Of a DNA stretch of 64,000 nt, positions 57,044-64,000 are shown piece by piece. The position numbers and the translations under genes are program-made. Each line of letters opens with the position of its first letter. The first letter of the stretch is position 1. The notes beneath the pieces were generated by a model. The model was not told the DNA's origin and did not search any database. It worked only from the letters and a program-made list of their open reading frames with translations. Source of the DNA: Prevotella sp. UBA2742 (GTDB lineage Bacteria; Bacteroidota; Bacteroidia; Bacteroidales; Bacteroidaceae); assembly GCA_002353485.1 (NCBI GenBank), contig DEJS01000007.1, forward strand, positions 24,327 through 88,326. The letters are read 5' to 3'.

Positions 57044-59815
57044 TCAGAACTTGAATGCCTTCTGGCAGATGATGATGGGATAGCAGACGAAGCAACTGGG
57101 GTAGGTGACCGACTTGATGTATTCTATGGGATTGCCCCGATTGGCGTAGTTGTTCCACTCGCCCTTGTCGCGCAGGTTCTCGGGGTAGTAGCCTTGGTAT
57201 TTCATTTGAGTGCAGTCAATTAACACGGGTGCCTGGTCGTTGTAGTGAATCATGGCTGCATTACCCGTTTTTGTCTCTATGGACAGGGCATCGCAGGTGC
57301 CTCCCGTCTTCAGGTCGCCTATCTTCGTGTACACGGTGGTTTTACCGTCCAGTTTCTCCTTGTCTTCGTCGTTGAGGGCGCCTAAATAGAGTAGCCTATT
57401 ATTCACGTGAGCCACTCTTTCGGGTGTAGTGCTATGCCAGGAGTCGTAGCCCACGACGATGAATCCCGTCTCCATGGTGTTGAAGCCATAGACACCGTCT
57501 TTGAGGAACGAAGCCCCGATGGTGCCGTCGGGCTTGTTGCCGGTGATGTTGGTGAGGTTCTCGAGCATCTTCTTATACTGCGAGGCGTAGGGCACCGTCC
57601 ATCCGTTGGGTGCGAAGCCGCCCCAGGCGTAGAGGTTGTAGGTGTAGTTGTTCACAAGATACCAGTCGATGTCACCATCATCATTTCTCCAGTAAGGTGA
57701 GAATGCGTTGATGTCTCCCCCATCTTTCCACAGATTGTCCGACATCTGGGGTGCTCCGTTCTGATAGGTTCGGCCGTTGAAGAAATTGCGGGTGTAGATG
57801 TAGTTATTGATTTTGACGAGTGGGTAGACGATGGACTTTCCGTTGTCGGAGTGCTGCAAGGTGTATTCCTTCGACGTAGTCTTCAGGTACTTGTTCTCTT
57901 TGATGTTCTCGTCGGGGAATACGGTGAGGTGGTTGCCGCGCAGATATACCTGCTTGTAACCTCCCACCTCGGTGTCGGAGATGGGCGTGATAATGGGCGT
58001 CGAGGGGTCGTCGTACTGTCCCCAGCTGACGTAGTGGGGATAGGAAGCGGGACCGCCGAGATAGATGCCGAGGTTGTAGCGGGGCACGCCGTTGACCATG
58101 GGGTAGATGACGTTGACGCGCTTCGAGGGGTTAAGGGCAGGAATGAACTCAGAGCAGACGCGGGCCACGTGGTTGCCGTCCTGGAGGTAGATGTCGCGGA
58201 TGAGCGACTGGCTGGTGCTGGCGTCCTCCATCGTCTCAAGCACATCCTCACCGATGATGGTGGGCGGGGTGCTGATGTAGGTCTGGGGCGTGCCTGTGAG
58301 GATGGTAGGATCGTTCATCAGTGTGTTCTTATACCATTCCTCGAAGGCTTGACGGCGCTCGGGGTCCGTCTCCTCGCTGACGAGTTCATACAGGGGGACC
58401 AGTTGTCCCTTCTTGTTGAAGTCGATGAGTGCCAGATGGTCGAGCCACTCCTGCATCTCGCTCGCGCTGTTGCCGTTGAGCATCAGGCTCTCCTTCCAAT
58501 CTTTGGCGGCATCTTCATAGTCTCCGCTGTAGTCGGGGATGGACACCTCCATGTTGTCGTCGTAGCTGTAAGACGCTGTGCTGACGAGTCCCTGACGCGA
58601 CTTCGACATCAAGTCGAGCACATCCTGCATGCCTTTCTTGGTGCCGTCGGCCTGTCCGCCGCCGCGCACGCTGGCCTTATAGTAGAAGGCGGTGTGGTTG
58701 GAGGCCTGTGCCTTCGACATCTGTGCCTTGACCTTGGCGTCGAGGTCGCTCAGGAAGGTGCCGCCGTAGGTCACCTCCAGCGAGGCCTTGGCATCGAAGG
58801 CGGTGGTCATGTTGGTGGTGTTGCAGGTGACTTGCGTGTGGAGGCGTCCGCCCAGCACGCCACCCACGACGGCGTGCGTTCCATAGTCGCGCACCAAGCG
58901 TAAAAAGCCGGCTGGCGTCGAGGGATAGCGTACGATTTTTTTGCCTCGCCTTTCATTATAAACCGGGTCACCGTAGATGTCGTGCATGGCGCCATCGGTC
59001 ATATACTCTGATATTATGGAATCCAAAGGTACGTTGAGGCTGGCGTTGCAGGTTTCGACGTTGATGTCCATCCAGGCAAACTCGTTGCTCTCGTTCTGCT
59101 TGTGGGCGATGTCGAACGAGGCATCGACGGCGGCGCTGGCACCCCAGGCCTGAGCCTCGAGATGCAGCGAGGCGTTGAGCTTGCGACCCAGCTCCTCGGC
59201 GCTGGCACCGCTCTCCTCCACCTGGCTGATGTTGACAGTGGAGTAGTCGAAGGTGATGGCTTTTTCGGTGAACATACGGTCCACCTCGAAAATGGGCAGT
59301 GTGGCGGTGCGCACGTCGCAGTAGCCGGCAAAGGCATTGTAGCCGTAGCCTATGCCACGGGCCTTGGCGCCGGCCTCCTGATAGGCGTCGTATTCCTCGT
59401 TGTTGCCGCCGTCGTTAATGACATGCTTCTGGGTGATGGGCAGGGAGATGTTTTTCGACTCGTCCTTGGGGAAGGTAATCTTCAACGTGGCTGTGCGGTC
59501 TGTCCCTGAGGTGTTGTCGAGGGAGACGATGTGGAGTGTCGTCGGGCCCATGCCGCTCTTGGGATAGACGTAGGCGGGCTGGTTGGACTCCTCGACGTCC
59601 CACTCGACGGTGGCTGTCCATTCGGCATCCTTGTCGGTGACGAGGTTGAAGTCGGTGGTGCAGCTGTAGGCCTCCAACTGTGAGAGGGCGGACACGTTGC
59701 CGTCGATTCTCGCTTCATTGATGCTGTAGCTGTCTTTATCGGAGCAGGCTGCCAGCGTAGCGCTCAGTGCCAGGGTGGCAAAAAGCGCGGGTAAATGCTT
59801 GAATGCTTTTCTCAT
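57044..59815 (-). CDS. BACON-MACPF lipoprotein
   Basis: The 923-residue predicted surface lipoprotein has its lipid Cys at 24 (LAAC), followed by SDKDS. Residues 50-130 match a BACON-type Ig-like domain. The MACPF pore-forming domain spans about 150-480, with the signature YGTHAVVGGVLGG at 311-323. The C-terminal third contains a FISUMP-like piece (APNGWTVPYASQYKKML). Some Bacteroidales MACPF proteins (BSAP type) are secreted antimicrobials that kill related strains, others have unknown roles. It sits downstream of two large paralogous lipoprotein genes. Confidence 0.87.
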   Translation of the reverse strand: MRKAFKHLPALFATLALSATLAACSDKDSYSINEARIDGNVSALSQLEAYSCTTDFNLVTDKDAEWTATVEWDVEESNQPAYVYPKSGMGPTTLHIVSLDNTSGTDRTATLKITFPKDESKNISLPITQKHVINDGGNNEEYDAYQEAGAKARGIGYGYNAFAGYCDVRTATLPIFEVDRMFTEKAITFDYSTVNISQVEESGASAEELGRKLNASLHLEAQAWGASAAVDASFDIAHKQNESNEFAWMDINVETCNASLNVPLDSIISEYMTDGAMHDIYGDPVYNERRGKKIVRYPSTPAGFLRLVRDYGTHAVVGGVLGGRLHTQVTCNTTNMTTAFDAKASLEVTYGGTFLSDLDAKVKAQMSKAQASNHTAFYYKASVRGGGQADGTKKGMQDVLDLMSKSRQGLVSTASYSYDDNMEVSIPDYSGDYEDAAKDWKESLMLNGNSASEMQEWLDHLALIDFNKKGQLVPLYELVSEETDPERRQAFEEWYKNTLMNDPTILTGTPQTYISTPPTIIGEDVLETMEDASTSQSLIRDIYLQDGNHVARVCSEFIPALNPSKRVNVIYPMVNGVPRYNLGIYLGGPASYPHYVSWGQYDDPSTPIITPISDTEVGGYKQVYLRGNHLTVFPDENIKENKYLKTTSKEYTLQHSDNGKSIVYPLVKINNYIYTRNFFNGRTYQNGAPQMSDNLWKDGGDINAFSPYWRNDDGDIDWYLVNNYTYNLYAWGGFAPNGWTVPYASQYKKMLENLTNITGNKPDGTIGASFLKDGVYGFNTMETGFIVVGYDSWHSTTPERVAHVNNRLLYLGALNDEDKEKLDGKTTVYTKIGDLKTGGTCDALSIETKTGNAAMIHYNDQAPVLIDCTQMKYQGYYPENLRDKGEWNNYANRGNPIEYIKSVTYPSCFVCYPIIICQKAFKF

Positions 59816-59882
59816 TTTGATTTAATATTAGTGTATTATATAATGCTCAATGTTCAATGTTCATTGTTCAATGTTCAATCCT

Positions 59883-62345
59883 CTACCACGCCATGCGCCA
59901 GGTGGGGAAGTCTATCGTCTTGCCGTTGAGGAACCAGAAGCCGGAACTGGCACCATTGGTGTAGCAGAAGCCGTTCCAGATGGAGCCCCATATACCTTCT
60001 CTGAACCCGTCTATGTCTTCCTCTGCCCTTTCTCCCCAGTCGTGCTCGGCAATCCTGGTCAGGTGCAGGCCGTCCATGGTGGTGTCAGACCATCCTTCAT
60101 CGCCACGGTCGTAGACGCGGGTCATGCGGAACATCAGCACCGGCGCGTTCCACATGTCGGCGGGGAAGCTGCGGCTCTCCCATGCGGTGCGGTCGTAGAA
60201 GTAGTTACGCACGTCGGTGGCACGGGGGTCGGTGGTGCTGCGTGGCTGGCGTGGGCTTGTGTCGGCATTGTTCTTTAGGTTGTCAAGGTTAGAGACGCCC
60301 TGGCGGGCGTAGGAGTCCTCGGCATAACGGTCTACCATGTCCTGGTCGGCGAGGTCGTCCAGATAGATGGGAGAGTTTTTGTTGTATGCATTGTCGGAGT
60401 AGAACGTCGTCTCATTATCGGGCTTGGTGGGGTACAAGTCCGACAGGAACCAGTTGAAGTTTTGATCATTCCGCTGGTTGAACCTCACCCAGCGCAGCAG
60501 TCGCTGCCTGCCCGTACTGTCGTTGTAGGCGATGCTGGCGCACACGGATCCCTGTCGCGGGTCACCGTTTTGAGCCGTCACCAGCTGGAAGTAGTCGCGT
60601 ATCTCCACGTCACAGTTCTCCAGCAGGTTCCACCAACTGCTGCCCCACCATTGCATTTTATTTCTGTCTTCCAATTCTTCCTTCGTGTTATCGCTAACAT
60701 AGGCAAGATTGTAGAAGTACTGCTCAAGCCAGAGGGCACCGCGTATGGCCTGGTTGCGTGTGGGCAGGTTGGTGGCTCTCTTGTGGTCGCTGCTATAGGT
60801 GATGCCCTCAAAACTGACGAGTTCGGCGAAGGGCGACTTCTCGGCTATAATGTTTCTATCTGGGATGTCAGGATTGCCGGCCTGGTAGACCACCACCCAC
60901 TTGTGGCCATACTGGTCTCGCAGGATGTCGCCGTGGCTATAGTGGGGGATGCCTGAGAAGTCGCTGAGGTTCATGCCCTTGCTCTCGCGCGGCGGGGTGT
61001 TCCTCAGATTCTCCATGTCGAGTTTATCTACATCGCGGTTATACACAAATACGTCTTCGCAGTTGGGCAGCCGCCTGTACTTGTCGAAGGTGGCTGGTGT
61101 CTCCCTGCTGCCCTTGGCCAGTGTGGCACCAGTGGCATAGCGGCACACCCACATCTTGAACGTGCCTTGGTCGGCCGTCACGGAGGTGATGTAGTGGTTC
61201 TTGGTCATGGCGTAAATGTCAAACGCCTCGGTGTCGTGCGTGGTGGTCTGCTTGTAGTAGGTCTCCGTCTTGAGGTTCGTGCCGGAATATTTGGCCACGT
61301 TCAGCGAGATGTTGTTGCCGCTCATGGTGGCGGAGTTGTACACGAGGTGCAGGCCGTCCTCCTCCAGTTCCGCTGCCATCTGCTGCTTCGAGAGTCCGAA
61401 TATCTCCTTGAACACGCTGTTGGGCATCGTCTGATACACGTCTTTAAAGAAGACGTCGTTATTGTACTTGAAAATCTTCGTATAGTCGAAATCCTTGAAG
61501 TACTTCAGCCTCTTGTAGCCGTTGTTGGTGGAGAGGTTCGTGGCCCAGGTCTCGGAGTGCGTCATGGCATACAGCAGCTCGGCCAGGTTCTGCATGTGCT
61601 CGGTCTTGGTGCCCAGGCTCTTAGGCATGACGTGGGTGAGGCGTACGCGGTTCACCGTCTTGTTGACGGTCTTCACGTAGGGCGAGGGCAGCTTGCTGAG
61701 CGTGATCCAGTGGCTGTCGCCCTTGTTGGCGGGACCGAAGGCAGGTCGTACGCAGATCCAGTAGTCCCACAGTCCGTCGACGTTCAGCTTCCTCACCACG
61801 TCGCCGAAGCGGTAGTAGGCCGTGCCGTTGAACGAGCCGTTGGCACCGTCGCCCATCTGCTCGGCGTTCTTGTAGACAATCTGCTTCAGACCGGGCATCT
61901 GCTTGATGTCCACATCGACGGTGGCCAGCGACGTGCCGCCGGTTTGGCGGTAGGTGAGCGTGCCCACGAGGTCGTTCTGGTAGGTGTATGTCGCGGTGGA
62001 GGCCGTGACAGCGGCTCCCGTCAGCTGTGCGAAGCACTCGGCAGCGGTTTCGATATCGGCGGTGGAGACGATGCGCACGGCATTGTTGGCATCGTCGGGC
62101 AGGCCGATGGCGGGTTCGTAGGTGGCGTTCCGCCAGTCGTCAGGCATCACGTCATCGGTGAGCTGGCCCACCACCTGCCAGAATGTGGCGGCATCGGCCA
62201 TGTCCTGGTCGGTCTGCTGCTCTGCCTGTTGCTCCTTCTCCTCGTCGGAGAGTTCCTTGTCTTTGTCGCTGCATGAGGCGGCGACGATGCTGAGGCCGCA
62301 CGTCATGGCGGCCATCAGCACAAAGTCAAATATTCTTTTTCTCAT
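59883..62345 (-). CDS. large lipoprotein, upstream paralogue-pair member, unknown function
   Basis: The 820-residue predicted lipoprotein has its lipid Cys at 25 (IVAASC), followed by SDKDKELSDEEKEQQ, a strongly acidic surface-type N-terminus. The start MRKRIFDFVLMAAM at 62345 is preferred to an in-frame Met five codons earlier. The front half contains HMQNLAELLYAMTHSETWA, EIFGLSKQQMAAELEEDGLHLVY and RRLPNCEDVFVYNRDVD, shared almost word for word with the next gene. From about HYSHGDILRDQYGHKWVVVY onwards it diverges. No catalytic motif was recognised. Confidence 0.75.
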   Translation of the reverse strand: MRKRIFDFVLMAAMTCGLSIVAASCSDKDKELSDEEKEQQAEQQTDQDMADAATFWQVVGQLTDDVMPDDWRNATYEPAIGLPDDANNAVRIVSTADIETAAECFAQLTGAAVTASTATYTYQNDLVGTLTYRQTGGTSLATVDVDIKQMPGLKQIVYKNAEQMGDGANGSFNGTAYYRFGDVVRKLNVDGLWDYWICVRPAFGPANKGDSHWITLSKLPSPYVKTVNKTVNRVRLTHVMPKSLGTKTEHMQNLAELLYAMTHSETWATNLSTNNGYKRLKYFKDFDYTKIFKYNNDVFFKDVYQTMPNSVFKEIFGLSKQQMAAELEEDGLHLVYNSATMSGNNISLNVAKYSGTNLKTETYYKQTTTHDTEAFDIYAMTKNHYITSVTADQGTFKMWVCRYATGATLAKGSRETPATFDKYRRLPNCEDVFVYNRDVDKLDMENLRNTPPRESKGMNLSDFSGIPHYSHGDILRDQYGHKWVVVYQAGNPDIPDRNIIAEKSPFAELVSFEGITYSSDHKRATNLPTRNQAIRGALWLEQYFYNLAYVSDNTKEELEDRNKMQWWGSSWWNLLENCDVEIRDYFQLVTAQNGDPRQGSVCASIAYNDSTGRQRLLRWVRFNQRNDQNFNWFLSDLYPTKPDNETTFYSDNAYNKNSPIYLDDLADQDMVDRYAEDSYARQGVSNLDNLKNNADTSPRQPRSTTDPRATDVRNYFYDRTAWESRSFPADMWNAPVLMFRMTRVYDRGDEGWSDTTMDGLHLTRIAEHDWGERAEEDIDGFREGIWGSIWNGFCYTNGASSGFWFLNGKTIDFPTWRMAW

Positions 62346-62377
62346 GTTCTCAATTATCAATTGTCAATTCTATACTT

Positions 62378-64000
62378 CTATTGTTCTTTCTTCACCCACA
62401 CGCTCTCGTATTGGGTTTTCTTCTTCCCATCCTCGGTGAAGGTGAGTTCGCGGGAGGTGACATTCATCCAAGTCCATCTGTTGGGAGACTCCGCTGCTTC
62501 ATTTCTTATCGCTTGTTTGGGATGATTTCGATAGTCCTTAGTGAAGTCTATCACAGGGAAATGCGTATAATCTTTGTTACCCAACATTTTGTGAACCCAA
62601 TACATGGCCACTTTAACTATGTGGTACGGGCGGGTGGCGATGTCGTTGAGTTTGTTGCCCTTGTACTCAAAGAGACCCATGTCCTTCCACGTAAAGTGGC
62701 TTGTCACTTGACACTGTTCCGCTTCATTAAGTTGGCCAAGGAGGTTGTTCTGATAGGTGTTGCCTTCCTTGAAACAGATGAGATAAGGCACCCAGTGCTG
62801 GGTGTGGCCTGTCAGCGATGTGCTGTATCTCATCCTGTCTGCCAGCATACAGTCAACGGGAGCATATAGAATGACATCAGCGTCGGTGGGATCATTGGCG
62901 TCTTTTTCGTACAGATAATCCCAGGTGTATGGCGTAATATGCTCATTGGCAGCACCTACGGCACTGCCCATATGTACATTCGTGATAATATGGTCTTCGT
63001 CAAATAGTATTTTTACAAGGTTCTTACGTATCTCCTCGTCCTCAGGCGCCACCTGCCTGACGTAGTCTGGATGATGGTCGGCCATGCGTGCCGCCACATT
63101 CTCGCACATGTCGTCATCCATCAGGATATTGGCAATCCACTTGGTGACGGTCTCAGCCGATGCCATGTCGTCATTATATACCACATCTTTTCCAGGGATG
63201 TCATATTCCGACCACGGGAAGTCCTTTGTGGTGTGGGTCGCCTGGTCGTTGAGGGTGATGAAGCGTGCCGTGCCGCCGAAGGTGGGGGTCTCTACGCAGA
63301 CGTAGAAGCGGTCCTGATACCTGATGATGTCGCCGCAGTGGTAGTAGCACTGGTCGTTGTTGGCAGCGTCGGTGATCTGCGGTGCGATGTTTCGCAGGTT
63401 TGTCAGGTCGAGGTCGGCTACGTCGCGGTTATAGACGAAGACGTCCTCGCAGTTGGGCAGCCGCCTGTACTTGTCGAAGGTGGCGGGCGTCTCCCTACTG
63501 CCCTTGGCCAGCGTGGCACCGGTGGCATAGCGGCACACCCACATCTTGAACGAGCCCTCGTTGGCCGTCACGGCGGTGATGTAGTGGTTCTTGGTCATGG
63601 CGTAGATGTCGAACGCCTCGGTGTCGTGCGTGGTGGTCTGCTTGTAGAGGGTCTCCGTCTTGAGGTTGGTGCCGGAATACTTGGCCACGTTCAGCGAGAT
63701 GTTGTTGCCGCTCATGGTGGCGGTGTTATAGACTAGGTGCAGCCCGTCCTCCTCCAGTTCCGTAGCCATCTGCTGCTTGGTGAGGCCGAATATCTCCTTG
63801 AACGTGGCATCGGGCATCCTTTGGCACACGCTGTTGAAGTAGGCGGCATTATTGTATTGGTAAACTTTCTTGTAATCGAAGTCCTTGAAATATTTCAGGG
63901 TCTTGTAGCCGTTGTTGGTGGCGAGGTTCGCGGCCCAGGTCTCGGAGTGGGTCATGGCATACAGCAGTTCGGCCATGTTCTGCATGTGCTCGCGGTTGGT
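62378..64000 (-). CDS. large lipoprotein-family paralogue, 5' end outside the window
   Basis: The frame is open to the window edge, so the N-terminus is missing; its visible Met at 63985 is internal, as shown by alignment with the paralogue at 59883. About 540 residues are seen. The front part (EHMQNMAELLYAMTHSETWA, TKQQMATELEEDGLHLVYN, FDKYRRLPNCEDVFVYNRDV) is nearly identical to that gene. The tail after about YYHCGDIIRYQDRFYVCVE differs in sequence and length and ends SVWVKKEQ. Function is unknown. The next gene starts 32 bp after its stop. Confidence 0.75.
   Translation of the reverse strand, partial: TNREHMQNMAELLYAMTHSETWAANLATNNGYKTLKYFKDFDYKKVYQYNNAAYFNSVCQRMPDATFKEIFGLTKQQMATELEEDGLHLVYNTATMSGNNISLNVAKYSGTNLKTETLYKQTTTHDTEAFDIYAMTKNHYITAVTANEGSFKMWVCRYATGATLAKGSRETPATFDKYRRLPNCEDVFVYNRDVADLDLTNLRNIAPQITDAANNDQCYYHCGDIIRYQDRFYVCVETPTFGGTARFITLNDQATHTTKDFPWSEYDIPGKDVVYNDDMASAETVTKWIANILMDDDMCENVAARMADHHPDYVRQVAPEDEEIRKNLVKILFDEDHIITNVHMGSAVGAANEHITPYTWDYLYEKDANDPTDADVILYAPVDCMLADRMRYSTSLTGHTQHWVPYLICFKEGNTYQNNLLGQLNEAEQCQVTSHFTWKDMGLFEYKGNKLNDIATRPYHIVKVAMYWVHKMLGNKDYTHFPVIDFTKDYRNHPKQAIRNEAAESPNRWTWMNVTSRELTFTEDGKKKTQYESVWVKKEQ

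Noticed and set aside
56912..57100. tmRNA or complete tRNA gene
   Set aside because: Only the T-arm, acceptor strand and CCA are present. The expected 5' parts are replaced by the repeat element and the MACPF coding end.
56874..57158. 94-codon minus-strand frame across the repeat element and tRNA-like fragment
   Set aside because: Its translation is read-through of the MACPF 3' end in another frame, the palindromic element and the T-arm. No start signal.
61167..62276. 369-codon plus-strand open frame antisense to the large lipoprotein
   Set aside because: It has Val/Gly/His-rich composition typical of antisense frames in GC-rich Bacteroidales genes, and a parallel frame appears antisense to the paralogue for the same reason.

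Overview
The window is a stretch of chromosome from a Bacteroidales bacterium, most likely Prevotellaceae (Prevotella in the broad sense). Four things point this way. Many genes are preceded by the Bacteroidetes promoter element TAnnTTTG, with a TTTG-like -33 box about 19-20 bp upstream. Respiratory complex I is the 11-subunit form (nuoA, B, CD, H-N) without the NADH-input subunits E, F and G. The tryptophan operon has the order trpB-E-G-D-C-F-A. Many proteins belong to families I know mainly from Bacteroidales (DUF4924, DUF4922, PafA-type phosphatase, BACON and MACPF lipoproteins). No rRNA, complete tRNA, CRISPR array or insertion-sequence transposase was seen.

Region 1 (0.1-7.2 kb, minus strand) is the complete trp operon. 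It is headed by a 15-residue leader peptide with three consecutive Trp codons and a terminator/antiterminator pair, so it is a transcription attenuator. Octamer and G/T-rich minisatellites fill several of its spacers. A possible 80-nt structured RNA is transcribed divergently from the trp promoter. Region 2 (7.2-24.1 kb) holds housekeeping and signalling genes: ROK kinase, LysE-type exporter, rfbD, prfC, two paralogous SpoIIE-type phosphatases, a rhodanese lipoprotein, tsaC-like, a ClC channel, an acyl-ACP thioesterase, an S9 peptidase, a PafA-type phosphatase and a small HTH protein. Region 3 (24.2-34.6 kb) is the nuo operon, closed by a strong terminator.

Region 4 (34.6-48.5 kb) begins with a sensor-kinase-like protein that lacks the phospho-acceptor histidine. 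Then come cysE, a Tyr/Asp-rich lipoprotein, and an AmpG-like permease downstream of a 1212-residue fusion (two glycosyltransferase-like regions, DUF4922 with a HxHxQ motif, SpoIID/LytB). After these are rlmN, pdxA, a sigma-54 activator, lptE, a TPR protein and secG. Region 5 (48.5-54.9 kb) looks accessory and partly decayed. Remnants of a flavin reductase, an SMR transporter and a zinc-ribbon gene lie among intact genes. The region also holds a tight five-gene minus-strand operon: DUF4160, DUF2442, a membrane-anchored protein with two degenerate J-domain-like repeats, an unknown protein, and a small J-domain-like protein with an intact HPD.

Region 6 (54.9-64 kb, minus strand) is a row of large putative surface lipoproteins with CSDKD/CSDSKD-type N-termini: two tandem paralogues with similar front halves and different tails, a BACON-MACPF protein, and a calcineurin-like phosphoesterase. 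Two copies of an ~80-bp double-hairpin element lie here, one inside a reading frame, next to a tRNA-like T-arm/acceptor fragment. The best candidates for something undescribed are the J-like five-gene operon, the DUF4922-SpoIID fusion with its permease, and the MACPF lipoprotein row.
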